Shown here in pieces: positions 47,876 through 59,253 of a stretch of DNA of 64,000 bases. The notes beneath the pieces were generated by a model. That model saw only the letters and a program-made list of their open reading frames with translations, was not told where the DNA came from and made no database searches. Position 1 is the stretch's first letter. The number at the start of each line of letters is the position of its first letter. The translations under genes and the position numbers were made by a program. This DNA comes from Botrytis cinerea B05.10 (lineage: Eukaryota > Ascomycota > Leotiomycetes > Helotiales > Sclerotiniaceae), in assembly GCF_000143535.2 (NCBI RefSeq), contig NC_037310.1, forward strand, positions 1,736,001 to 1,800,000, read 5' to 3'.

Positions 47876-49865
47876 ATGTCGACCCAACTTCCACCCCCAA
47901 GCAAGAGGCAGAGAACGGATGCTTTAGAGAGATCCAGAGCGCAACAAGATATTGAGGAAATACCCAGCGATGCAGGCAGTCTTCGAATCCAGTTCTTCGA
48001 TGAAACTACAGGTCTTCCTATAGGCAATGGCCCAGTCCTCGTACCAGTCGCAAATGCAGACCCGAAGAATCTGGAGCTATTGTTGAACACTCTTTTGGGA
48101 CATGTAAGTTTACTATTGTTCAAGCATACCGTGGAAACTCTAAGCCTGTCATTGTTTCTACATACTACAGACAATCAAGAGGCTGCCATTGTTGACTTAA
48201 ATTTTGGACATCGTAACCCTACCATTGCTTGCAAATTGTCTGAAGATTGAAAGCTTTTGATTGTTCGCGAATATTCCAAGGAATGAAAGCTTTTGATTGT
48301 TTATGAATTTTCTGAAGATCGAGAGCCTTTGATTGTTCACAAATACTTTGAGGATTGAGAGCCTTTGATTGTTCACAAATACTTTGAAGATTGAAAGCTC
48401 TTGATTGTTTACAACGAGTTTGAATGTTTAGAGCTAATAATTGTCCCAGGACTCCTCCGAGTATATTCCATACCGATTTACCCTACCCGTATCAGACAAG
48501 AAGAATTCCGCAGAGAAGATCACTACCGCCTACCCTACAGAAGTCTACAAAACCTTGATAAAACCGGGACTAATAAGTGCCGAAGAAACCCAAAATATCT
48601 CAGCAGCACCACAAGCAGTTTTCAAAGTCCAATCCGTTTCAAGGTGCGCGTCTACAATCCCCGGCCATGGCGAATCCATCCTGGTTGCCCAGTTTTCTCC
48701 AAGGTCATCCTCCAGAATGGTCAGTGGTAGCGGAGACAACACAGCACGTATATGGGACTGCGATACCGGAACTCCAGTACACACGCTAAAGGGGCACACA
48801 AGTTGGGTATTGGCTGTTAGTTGGTCGCCGGATGAGTCGAGGATTGCGACAGGCAGTATGGATAACACTGTCAGGATTTGGGATCCGAAAACCGGAAAGC
48901 AATTAGGCAGTCCAATGAAGGGGCACTCGAAATGGGTCACGAATCTAGCTTGGGAGCCGTATCACGTTCAAAAACCGGGAGAACCTAGACTCGCTTCATC
49001 TTCTAAAGATTCTACTGTTAGAGTATGGTCGACTAATCAACAGAGGATTGAATTGGTCTTAACTGGACACAAAGACGCAGTATCATGTGTCAAATGGGGA
49101 GGAACTGGATTCATATATACCGCATCTCGCGATAAAACTGTCAAAGTTTGGAATGCAAAGGACGGAACTCTCGCGCACTCCCTCAATGCTCATGCGCACT
49201 GGGTAAACCATCTCGCACTATCTACAGAATTCGTCACACGAACTGGCTACTTCGACCACACTGGCAAGGTTCCTGCAACAGAGGAGGAAAAGGTCAAGAA
49301 AGCAAAGGAACGTTTCCTCAAAGCCTCCCAAATCCAGGGTGAAGTTGTGGAACGCCTTGTCACTGCCAGTGACGACTTCACTATGTATCTATGGGAACCT
49401 TCCAAGCAAACGAAGCCCATAGCACGAATGTTGGGTCATCAAAAACAAGTGAACCACGTAGCTTTCTCGCCCGACGGACTCCTCATTGCTTCCTCTGGTT
49501 TCGACAACCATACCAAGATCTGGAACGCCCGTGATGGAAAATTCATTAATACATTGAGAGGTCATGTTGCTCCTGTCTACCAATGCGCTTTTAGCTCTGA
49601 TTCTAGGCTACTAGTCACATGTAGTAAGGATACAACACTGAAAGTATGGGATATGGCAACTCACAAATTAGCTAAAGGTATGTTTACATTAGTATCACTC
49701 AATGTTCTAATTCAAATCCAATTATTAAATGTACAAAAAACTGACACAATGATCATAGATTTACCTGGCCATAAAGACGAAGTTTATGCCGTAGACTGGA
49801 GCCCGGATGGAGAAAAAGTGGGCAGTGGCGGAGCAGATAAAGCGGTGCGCATCTGGAGACATTAA
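47876..49865 (+). CDS. rsa4: Notchless/Rsa4 WD40 protein, 60S ribosome assembly
   Basis: Three exons (47876-48103, 48450-49677, 49759-49865) give 520 aa. Residues 30-100 form the NLE domain (LRIQFFDETTGLPIGNGPV, then across intron 1 SSEYIPYRFTLPV), which binds the MIDAS domain of Rea1/midasin. An eight-bladed WD40 propeller follows, with clear GH...WD repeats such as GDNTARIWDCDTG, DNTVRIWDPKTG, DKTVKVWNAKDG, DNHTKIWNARDG and DTTLKVWDMAT, and a last repeat on exon 3 ending DKAVRIWRH. The protein acts in the nucleolus/nucleoplasm in late pre-60S maturation. Intron 1 is unusually long (346 nt) because it contains a 36-bp tandem repeat. Length and domain order match the family well. Confidence 0.95.
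48245..48424. repeat. 36-bp minisatellite, five copies, inside Notchless intron 1
   Basis: Five contiguous 36-bp units (48245-48280, 48281-48316, 48317-48352, 48353-48388, 48389-48424) each begin GATTGAAAGC-like and contain TTTGATTGTT. A partial unit leads into the branch-site region GAGCTAATAATTG just before the acceptor at 48449. Confidence 0.92.
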
Positions 49866-50286
49866 AAAAAAAAGTAGTAATATAGACACAATTGTTAATC
49901 AGGGAGCTCATTCGATTGTCAAATTTGAATTGGGACATTGAAAAGGACTGGAGCTCAAGGTTGCGGCCGGAAAAGAAAAGACTACTCAATAGCCAGAGTC
50001 TTTGGAGTTTAATTGTCGAAATTGCATCGGGACAATGAAAAGAATCTAAAAGATTAAGGCCCCATTCTATAACTAAATACGTTCTATTACTAAATATATC
50101 TTAACATCGAAAAGCATCTTGATGATTCTAAACCTGAATCGTTATTTCATTGTGGAACTTCGTACGAGAAATTGCAAGTCGATAAAAGTTATATTCCAGA
50201 TTTTAATATTCCAGGTGTTTCGTACATCTCATTCATGCAGTCCCATAATTTATACAGATTTTTTTGTTTCCTTCCGTATATGCTAC
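49866..50286. terminator. Convergent 3' interval between Notchless and thiolase genes
   Basis: About 420 bp between converging stop codons without a supported gene; it should contain both 3' untranslated regions and polyadenylation signals, several A-rich stretches being present (for example the A run after 49863). Confidence 0.4.
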
Positions 50287-51742
50287 TTATTCCCTGACAA
50301 ACATTCCTGCCATTCCCATTCCGGTACCAATGCACATACTGACGACACCAACCTGTTGGTCTCTTCTCTTCAACTCCGCCAACAAACCTGCCACCATTCT
50401 TGCACCAGTAGCTCCTAATGGATGGCCCAGTGCAATGGCTCCTCCCTTTGGATTCACATCGCCCTTCTCATATGCACCCATAAGTCCTAATTCCCTCACA
50501 CAATAGATGGCTTGACTAGCAAACGCCTCGTTAATCTCCCACACATTTACCTCTTCCTTTTGAATGCCAGCTTGCTCCATCAACTTTGGAATTGCAAGCG
50601 CAGGTCCAATTCCCATCTCATCTGGACGGCATCCTGCGATTGCTGTACCGGCCCATTTACCAATAATAGAAGAGGATAGTCCGAGCGAGGTAGCAGTGCT
50701 ACGACGCATCATCAATGTAGCTGCTGCTCCATCAGAAATCTGCGACGAGTTACCCGCAGTCGATGCACCATCTTCCTTGAACGCAGGCTTTAACTTCTGC
50801 ATGCTCTCCAACGTAGCCCCCTTTCTAATCCCATCATCTTTTGTAACAGTAACTTCCTTGGGTTCTCCTACTTTCACGCCTCCTTTACCAGTCTCCTGCC
50901 ACATTGTAGTAACCGGCACGATTTCCTCATCAAACCATCCCTTCTCCTGTGCCTCTGCCGCGCGACGATGACTCTCCACCGCCAATCTATCCTGTTCTTC
51001 TCTGCCAACTCCATATCTACTCGCTACATTCTCACTCGTAAGGCCCATTGGCATAATGCAATCTTTCGTATCTCTCTCCGCATCCTTCAGCTCTGGCCAC
51101 AAATCCACAGGTATAGCTTTCGATCCATAATTCCTCGTCATACTTTCCATTCCGCCTCCAACACCGATATTAATCCCGCCCGTCGCAATCGAATTTGCTA
51201 TATTGGTAATGGCTTGCAATCCAGAACTGCACGCGCGGTTGGTAGTAGAGAAGGAGGTGCGGGTATCGTAGCCAGCGTGGTTCATAGCCATACGGCCGGC
51301 TTTCGAGCCGCCGAGCTCAGAGAGCACGACGCCGACGCATACATCGTCGATGAGAGCAGGGTCGAGCGAGGGATTGGCAGAGAGAGTGGCTTTGAGAACG
51401 CTGTGCAAGAGCTGTTCGGGATAGGCGGAGGAGAGCTGTCCTTTGTAGGAACGGGTTATGGGGGTGCGGAGGGAAGAGAGAATTACGATGTCTGAGGGGT
51501 CTTTTTTGAGGATCTGCGAGAGTCCTCTGCGAAGAGGTCCGGTTGACATATTGGTTTGTGGATTGAGGGGAGATTGGGATGGAGGGGTAGATAATCGTTG
51601 ACGATTTGGTGTCAATTGGAAGATTTCCTGTCTCAATTAAACACGAAAAGTATGTGAAATATTGTAATGATAGAAGAGGAGAATATAAACAGAAGGAAAT
51701 AAGAAAAATTAAGTAACCTACAGCAAAACTTACCCCATTCAT
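50287..51742 (-). CDS. 3-ketoacyl-CoA thiolase (acetyl-CoA acyltransferase), probably peroxisomal
   Basis: Two exons are proposed: a 9-nt first exon (51742-51734, MNG) and 51627-50287, giving 449 aa; alternatively translation starts at the internal Met30 (MSTGPL). The thiolase fold is complete: nucleophile Cys136 in TTNRACSSGLQA, ISDGAAATLMMRR, WEINEAFASQA (Asn-Glu-Ala-Phe), the catalytic His in GGAIALGHPLGATGAR and the second Cys in MCIGTGMGMAGMF. This enzyme cleaves 3-ketoacyl-CoA in fatty-acid beta-oxidation. The N-terminal NRQRLSTPPSQSPL resembles a PTS2 signal but deviates at the last positions, so peroxisomal targeting is likely by family, not proven. No C-terminal SKL (ends VRE). Ordinary housekeeping gene. 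Confidence 0.93.
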
Positions 51743-52494
51743 TGATTAATATGTTTCCTGGGGAAGAGAACATCGGCATTGAAGTTCGGGGAGATGCAGT
51801 ATGTGGAGAGTCCGATGTCTGATACAGCCAATCATAAACGAGCAGCCGCTTAAGATCTTATCCGCAATTTTCTATCCTCCAAGACAACTTACTCGAGCAT
51901 CAAGAAATTGTGGTCGATTGAAACTCAGAAGATGTTCAGAAGCCAAGTTTGCAATGGTAATATAACTGACTTTTACGATATGCTAAAGCTCTATCAGAAT
52001 AAGAAAGTGTCGACGTCTTAAAATCTCAAACCGGGGTTTGTCTAACACTTCCTCACTGCGTCACAAGAGGATGTCATGCATGTCGTATTTTAGGATCAAT
52101 GAAAGACAAATCGAAACTGGAACGTGGTGTTTTTCTCCAGTAACCGCACCGCTGGAAGATTTTCACGAGATGCAATGACCTGTGTTCTAATTTGGTTCCG
52201 GGATGGTGATCATAGAATGAATAGATTCAAAGCAAAAAAAAAGGGTATCATTTGCCTTGCTCCTTCAACGCCCCCATGGTATTTAAATTTAATTGTACAT
52301 GAAACATACATATGAGATAAATAAGCCCCCGGCAAATTATCATACAATCGTACCACACTCCTCCCGCCCCCTCAGAAATACATAAATATATGAAAAGAAA
52401 ACTCCAGCAGCCAGGCAAGTTCTCTCCTATCCCAAACACGACAATAAGCGAGACCAATACACCCCTTAAATTTTCGCCCCATCGTCAACAACTA
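51743..52494. other. Intergenic, about 750 bp
   Basis: Thiolase promoter and 3' flank of the next gene by position. No supported gene. Confidence 0.45.
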
Positions 52495-53161
52495 CTAAGC
52501 CTCAAAGCCAATTTCCCTCCTGGAATTGAAGCCGCCGGTTGGCTCACACAGGTCCAACCACATAGTTCCAGTTTTCAGTGGGCAGGAACGGGTGGCAGTT
52601 TGATCGGGGGTGTTGTACGCATCCTTGCATAGAGCACCTGCAGGGCACTTGAGCTTCACGCAAGTTCCTGATCCGGTGCCAGCACCAGTTGGGGTGACTT
52701 TTACGTTATCACTCATGAAAGGAGTTCCAACCAGCCCAGCGCCGGAACCGTCCAAATCACTGAGATCCCAGTACAGGGCAGCGTATTGGCCAGTTGTCCA
52801 GGCATATTCAAATTGAAGAACCGAAGGTGTGGTTTTCCAGTTGGATGTTTTAGCGATCTTGATTGATGTTCCATGTCCATCAGTATCCCATGGAAGGGTG
52901 AGGGTGCTGCTAGATCCCTTGCCTGCTTTGATGACCCAAGGGCTAGCATTGGAAGCAGTGGAACAAGCTCCATTAGTACCGACATTACATCCCCCGTTGT
53001 TTGATTTGTAGAGGTATACATCTGTGGAACACCTAGACCTAAGTTAGCAAAACCTTGGACGATATTGAGAGTAAGCATACTGACCAGTTGTTGATAGTAA
53101 GCGAAGCAGATGCCATTGAGGTGAGGGCAGCGAAAGCTGACAAAGCAAAGGAGTAATGCAT
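52495..53161 (-). CDS. Secreted BYS1-domain-like / thaumatin-like protein
   Basis: Two exons (53161-53085 and 53032-52495) give 204 aa. The start MHYSFALSAFAALTSMASA is a clear signal peptide with probable cleavage after ASA. The mature protein begins SLTINNWCSTDVYLYK and continues with many cysteines and aromatic residues, including LQFEYAWTTGQYAALYWDLSD and SDNVKVTPTG, a pattern shared by fungal BYS1-domain (Blastomyces yeast-phase-specific-like) and thaumatin-like secreted proteins. The frame before the splice reads through with no stop once TG|G is joined. Function unknown; such proteins are often expressed at the cell surface or during host contact. The family call is from overall pattern, not a search. 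Confidence 0.75.
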
Positions 53162-56139
53162 TTTGCAAATATATATGTTTTTTGAAACAAAAAGGAATGT
53201 GGGTAGGACTAAGCCTGAAAATAAGGAATGACGATAAGCTGAAAAGCTCTTGAAATATTGAAAACTAGAGATGGAGAAACTTGACTATGCAAGAAAAACA
53301 TCTTCGGGTGGAGAACCTCCAGAATATATAGAAATAGGATATACAATGAAGCACTTGCAGAAAATCAGCCAAAGAGGATCTTACGATCGAGTTTCGACAC
53401 ATGCTCGGCATAGTGGCTCAGTGTATAGGGAGGAATGAACAAAATTGTGCACTCCTGAAATAACGAAAGACGTGATCCTGCTAAACATAATTTTTACGAT
53501 AGAGTAGCTCTCTCGACACGTTTCGCATGCCGTTGATGTAAGTTTGACATTCTCAAATTTTACTAGGTATGATTTCGCAGGATGAGGATGATATACCCGG
53601 AAAAATCAAGTTCGCTTCTTGTGGTAAGTGTCTCCTTCTGGGCGTAGATGTAACGTCAGCTGACACGAAATTGGGCCAAGACCAGCTCGAGGGCTGGGCA
53701 GTGTTTCTTGAAATGGGTTCCTGGTCAGATTTGACGAGTATTTTGAGATTGGATTTTGTCAGACTGTCAGACTTGCTTATTGGTGCCGGGATAATTATAC
53801 TTTGCTGGGGTAAAGCCACTCCCGTGTTTGCCATGTGTAGATGAAATTTATCTCCGATCCATAGTGGAGTGTGGTGGGCATCTTGGTTTGGGCTTAAATG
53901 CAGCTGTTATTCAGAGGGCCGAGAAAATCAAAGAGTGACTTTGGAACATTGAAACATTACTTGCTCTCAACTCGAGATCAGCAAACCCAGGCACAGATCG
54001 ATTATTGACACCCCAGGGATGATTAATCTTGAACACTTCTTTGAAAGAAAGACAGTTGCAGCCATACATTCCCTGTTCTCGGGGGAAATTGCGTCTAAAA
54101 GATCTTGTTGTAGAGTTTACGTACGTGGACTGCTGTCCATGATAGTATCAGGATGAGAGGGGCAGTCAAGGCCCGTGGTAGTACAAAGTCATGCCTTGTC
54201 CCTCTCAACGATAACGATACCTGCCGCATGCTAAAATAGCCTCTCTAACCACACCTTCCTTTATCAGAATAATACGGAGTTTCAAATCATTTACTGTTAG
54301 AAATCCCTCAAAAGTTTGCTCCTGATGTTCTCGTGGAGTAAAGGCATCATGAATCGATCATTCGAAATATATCGCCATTTGTGACGGTCTTCGTTGTTTT
54401 CCCTGTTATAATACCATAAAAATAGCATATTCCAAGGAATTGTGAGACCTAAAATCTTTGAAGGAATGACAGATGTGTCGCAGAAGCCGTAGTCAGTAAA
54501 GGAAAGATATATTTGAAGATACATTGAAGACTGGCTAGATTCCCAACACCATGCTAACAATGATGCTCTAAACCCGGGCAGGGCGACACTGTGGAGGGAT
54601 TATGTACCAGTAACGATTTGAAGGCAGACGGCCAAGAAGTCACGAACTCTTACGAGAATCAACATATCATAGAACCTACCTAAGATTTTCGAAACAGTTA
54701 CAATGCCTGCTATGTAAGAATATTGGATCAATGATACTACTTAGTATCCATCTTGCTGGAAAAAGATGAGTTTCTAGATCCCGGGCTCGAATGTACTCTT
54801 ATAACAGGCGATAGAATGGCATGCTTTGGACGGGCATGTGCCAGAGATGATATTCCAATGAAATGGGCAGTTAATTGCATCACTTCTTGTTAAGGATAGC
54901 ATATTCATTTTCATCACTTGATGTTCTACCAAAGCAGTTCAGGCACGTGAACGAGTCCCCAAGCTTGCTTGCACAGATGTTTCCAAACCCCACCATGCTC
55001 TTGGCAATTGACAAAGGACATATATCCACAGTGTGTTTGTTCCATTGAGCGAATCCGTCACTGGACATATAATCCAACATCTGTATCCAAAGATGTGTGT
55101 ACATTGTAGGGATTCCCGTAGTAATGCTGAGAAAATCAAGGACCAAGTAGATGCTGTGATTAAAATGGCTCGGAATGGTTACTCGATTTGCTAGCTTCGA
55201 TCAATACACATACACAAGACGCTGGATCTCATGGACCGGATCTCAAGTCTCGCAAGTGGCAAGAATCAAAAGAGGGGTGTGCCTTACTTATTTATGCCTT
55301 GCCACGCTTGCCCACAGCTTTTGAGTATGAGGGATCGTGGGAATGGAACATGTAGCATTCATTCCCTAGGTAGTCTAAACGTCATAGAGTGAGCATGTCC
55401 TGGCTGCTCTTTGATACATTTTCCGAATACGATGATTCCGGACCCAATTGAAGCATGGGACAACCAATAACATGCTCCATGAATCCTGGGTCACATGATA
55501 CGAAGCACTCTGCATGTGCTCAGTTGTGGCCGCGCCGGGATCTGCTTGGAGCCGCTCTTGACTGCATGCCTGCGTGGAGGAGAGGTCACATACGCACACG
55601 ACGTCGACTTGCAAACAATCAGTGCGATGTAATGTGATGATGGTGTTGACGTCGATGTCTTTGTATGGGTTGGGATTATGTAAGTTATATAAACCACATA
55701 AAATTTGATTATTACCGTAAAAACTAGAGTTCGTCGTTCAAACGCGGTATAAATTGAAGATATACTGCAACCTATTTACTAATACCTAGGCAAATACCAA
55801 TAATTGGTCGGGACCCGGCTACACGTTTACGGGAATAACCTCACCCGCTTTTTCCCGTTTTTTGATTTGAATAAAACCCTCTCTGATTGGCTGATCAGGT
55901 GAGGTAAGCGACTTTTGTCGGTATTTCGGTTCAAGAGCAGTTTCGCCTTCTCCACAAGTTCTTAAATGTAATTGACAACTTTGTTTGTAATTTTGTCTTG
56001 ATCCTTTGACATTTCAAGCAAGGGCTCTCTCTCTCTATCTTACCATTGATACATACCACATTGTAATAATACTCAATTATCCTTCGAACCTACTCGCCCT
56101 ATCCAATTGACCCTGACATTCCAACTCCACTCCTCCATA
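53162..56139. other. Gene-poor stretch of about 3 kb
   Basis: Overlapping open frames on both strands at 53553-53844 (about 90 codons) and several shorter ones occur, but none has a recognisable domain. The last few hundred bases should hold the SDHB promoter and a CT-rich leader (CTCTCTCTCTCT near 56025). Confidence 0.45.
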
Positions 56140-57098
56140 ATGGCTGCTCTCCGCACAGGTGCCCGCAGTGCACGCGCGATATTCGCCGCATCACGACCAG
56201 CTTTCAGAACTCAGATGCGAACCATGGCATCAGTCGACAGCTCAGTACCTGAAAGTCCTACCGTTTCTCCATCCCGTCCTGTCGAATCTGCTTCCAAGAC
56301 CTCCACTGTCAAGGAACCTGCTGCCGACTCGGAGTCTTTGATCAAGACATTCAACATTTACAGATGGAACCCAGATGAGCCAACCAGCAAGCCCCGCATG
56401 CAATCTTACACTTTGGATCTCAACAAGACTGGACCTATGATGTTGGATGCGCTTATTAGAATCAAGAATGAGGTCGACCCTACCCTTACATTCAGAAGAT
56501 CTTGCAGAGAAGGTATCTGCGGCAGTTGTGCAATGAACATTGATGGAGTAAACACATTGGCTTGCTTGTGTATGTTAATCAACTATTCAATATTAAAACA
56601 CATTTGCTGACCATTTATTCTACAGGCCGCATTCCAAGAGACGCTAAGCACGAAACGAAGATCTACCCACTACCCCACACCTATGTCGTCAAGGATATTG
56701 TTCCAGATTTGACACAATTCTACAAGCAATACAAGTCCATTAAGCCATATCTTCAACACACCGACCCAGCACCAGAAGGAAAAGAATACTTGCAATCTAA
56801 GGAGGATCGTAAGAAGCTTGATGGACTTTACGAATGTATTCTCTGCGCATGCTGCTCGACATCTTGCCCCTCCTACTGGTGGAACAGTGAGGAGTACTTG
56901 GGACCAGCTATCTTGTTGCAGAGTTACAGATGGCTTGCAGATTCCCGTGATCAGAAGAAGGAAGAACGTAAGGCAGCTTTGGATAACAGCATGAGTTTGT
57001 ACAGATGTCACACTATTCTCAACTGCTCGAGGACATGTCCGAAGGGATTGAATCCTGGTTTGGCAATTGCGGAGATTAAGAAGGAAATGGCTTTCTAA
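56140..57098 (+). CDS. sdhB: Succinate dehydrogenase iron-sulfur subunit (complex II)
   Basis: Two exons (56140-56569 and 56626-57098) give 300 aa. Residues 1-30 are an Arg/Ala-rich mitochondrial presequence. The plant-type ferredoxin domain has the 2Fe-2S ligands in [18 protein letters not shown] and, across the intron, LACLCRIPRD. The C-terminal domain binds 4Fe-4S and 3Fe-4S clusters with [12 protein letters not shown] and the later [14 protein letters not shown]. The subunit passes electrons from flavin to ubiquinone in the inner membrane. By count P225, N230 and H272, positions where resistance to SDHI fungicides arises in B. cinerea, carry the sensitive-type residues. The 300-aa length and numbering match B. 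cinerea. Fully intact. Confidence 0.97.
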
Positions 57099-57668
57099 GA
57101 AGTCTTTAAAAATGATATCAATGAGGGGGCTTGATGAGATAGCATTTCAGCAATTGGTTGTGGTGTTTTGGGCGGTTATTGCTAAGTCTGTTTGTGTAGA
57201 TAGGAAGTACAACATGAATTTATCAGCACAAGTTTGGGTTTCGTCTTCAACATTGTCCTCCAAGCCAAGCCATTGTCCGTGAATGCAAGTGAAAGAAGAG
57301 CCATAATAAACTCTCAAAACTATCATGGTCCTTTCTAAAATATACTGCATACTACGAATTCCCCGTTGCTTCAAAGAATGTTGTCGGTGGTCTAGATGTC
57401 AGTAACAATCAACCTTCATGGTTGTGACATCCAACATATTCTGGGTATCAAGTCCTCTCAGAAGGGTTGGATTATATTCGGGGGCCATGGTCTCTCGAAT
57501 ATCGCAGAAATTCAATGTCGGGTTGTATTTGATTTATCTTCAAGTTATGTTACTATCTTCCCGATCACATAAGATACTCGATTTATTTGGAACAACTCTA
57601 AGGTGTATTGCAAGACCTTTTTTTCCTATTTTTCAATTTCCTTCATCTAACCCCTTAACCTTTACTAT
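57099..57668. other. Intergenic between SDHB and an unknown gene, convergent
   Basis: About 570 bp, no supported gene. Holds the 3' regions of both neighbours. Confidence 0.4.
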
Positions 57669-58190
57669 CTATCGTCTTCCTTCTTCTGCTTTCACACTAT
57701 ACTCAACACATAAACGATCCCAACAGTCCCTTTCCTTCATCAAGCCCAAGGCAATCACTATGTCCCGACACCTCTCCTCGTTCCGCTCAAGTTCCGGTTC
57801 CGGAGTTCCAAAAACCGATGCTTGTGTTTCCAAGATCTCATCAGTCTTTACATAAATCGAAGACCACTGGAAATCCTGCTCCACCACATAACTATGCAGA
57901 ACATTCCACAATATGTGAACTTTTATGATGGACATGGAAGCGTCCGTTAGGCTATTGAGATGGAAGTCGAGAGACGCTCGCAGGTTCAGCCATTGCTGGT
58001 ATGGAGCATCGGAGTGTTGAACTTCGATTGCTTTGTGCTGGGATCCGTCGGGTACTCGTTTCGGTGCTTTGGGTTTGAATTCGACGAGTAGTCGTATTGG
58101 TGTGTTGCTCATGCTGGATGAATGTGGAGGTAGTCGGTCTGTGATAATGAAGCGCTGAGATTTAAAAGAGAGAGTGCAGGGAAATATCAT
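57669..58190 (-). CDS. Hypothetical protein, 173 aa
   Basis: Single-exon frame from an ATG at 58190; an alternative start at 58112 (MSNTPIRLLVEFK) would give 147 aa and looks at least as natural. The sequence is soluble and mixed, with EFKPKAPKRVPDGSQ, a Trp-rich middle (QWLNLRASLDFHLNSL, HILWNVLHSYV) and a charged C-terminus (PELERNEERCRDIVIALG). No signal peptide, membrane helix or known domain recognised. The amino-acid composition and helix periodicity look like real protein, and the opposite strand offers only a weaker frame. Function unknown. Confidence 0.5.
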   Translation of the reverse strand: MIFPCTLSFKSQRFIITDRLPPHSSSMSNTPIRLLVEFKPKAPKRVPDGSQHKAIEVQHSDAPYQQWLNLRASLDFHLNSLTDASMSIIKVHILWNVLHSYVVEQDFQWSSIYVKTDEILETQASVFGTPEPELERNEERCRDIVIALGLMKERDCWDRLCVEYSVKAEEGRR

Positions 58191-58803
58191 ATGTTCTTAT
58201 AGTAAGAATTTATTTCCAAGATGAAAGATCGTATGATTGTTCTTTCAAGAGGCAGCAAACATAGACATGGGAGTTCACTCTCAACGTCGAATTATTCTTT
58301 CATAACAGCCAGTTTGCTGTCTCGCAATAAAGAATACATCGCTGTTGTCGTTTAATCCAATCTTTCGATCATGGAAAAGAAATGTGCGTCACGATCAAGG
58401 TTTATACAGGCCACAGTGTAAAACACAAAGCCCATGAAATCAGAATCTATTCAACTATTCATTTGAAAATAAGGGAAGTAGTATAGATATAAAGCTAATC
58501 CTCACACAAAAGTCCCCTTAAAGAAATTTCGCTCACCCAGAATTCACCATGGCAAAAAGAAAATGCACTGGCCATATTGTTCAGCTTTCATAATCACTGA
58601 GATGCTCGTCTTTGCCTAAACTATTCCGCGATTGTCAAGTGGTTGACATGTTCACTGAGAAGAGAGCATCCACAAATTACTTGCGCCTGCATATCCACAA
58701 AACTCGCCGTATTCTGCTTCATTCTAAGAATTCTTCCACTCCCACTATTGAATATCCCCCCTCCCCTCCTCCAACCTCCACGACACACCATCCACACCCC
58801 AAC

Positions 58804-59253
58804 TCAAGCCTTCTCCAACTCCATAAAAGAAACAAGCCCCACCTGTCCCTGACTCGACGACCCCGCCTGATACGTCACACTCATATAATCGCCACTCGCT
58901 CTATTCTGCAGCCGCAACGCCGTGACGATCCTCTCATGCTGACCCCCATGCAGTACCAAATACTCATCATTAACCGCATACTCATAGAGCACCTGCGGCG
59001 CATTCTGTCCACGGCCCAATTTCCACATAATCTCCATCTTGCAGATCTTGTAGTTCCAGTACTTGTAGTGACGGTAGTGGTTGTGGATGGAAGAAACGAT
59101 GTGGGTGGAGAGGACGGTCCACGTTTTGGTTGCGGGGGGACAGTCTTCGATTTGGATGGCTTCGTACCAGGGATCGTAGTCGCGGGCGTTGCTCGTGTTG
59201 ACTGTGAGGGGTGGCGTGGGGAGCCGAGTGAATCTTACTACGACCATAGTCAT
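58804..59253 (-). CDS. Hypothetical protein, 149 aa
   Basis: Single-exon frame from the ATG at 59253 (MTMVVVRFTRLP). The protein is rich in beta-type sequence with several Trp/Tyr residues: YDPWYEAIQIEDCPP, HNHYRHYKYWNYKICKMEIMWKLG and SGDYMSVTYQAGSSSQGQVGLVSF. No signal peptide or transmembrane helix. An overlapping plus-strand frame of 230 codons (58612-59304) is rich in His/Pro/Arg and looks like its antisense shadow. Family not recognised; function unknown. Confidence 0.5.
   Translation of the reverse strand: MTMVVVRFTRLPTPPLTVNTSNARDYDPWYEAIQIEDCPPATKTWTVLSTHIVSSIHNHYRHYKYWNYKICKMEIMWKLGRGQNAPQVLYEYAVNDEYLVLHGGQHERIVTALRLQNRASGDYMSVTYQAGSSSQGQVGLVSFMELEKA

Noticed and set aside
53553..53844. 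Overlapping 90-codon frames on both strands
   Set aside because: Neither strand has a domain or flanking exon, and one start is not distinguishable from chance.
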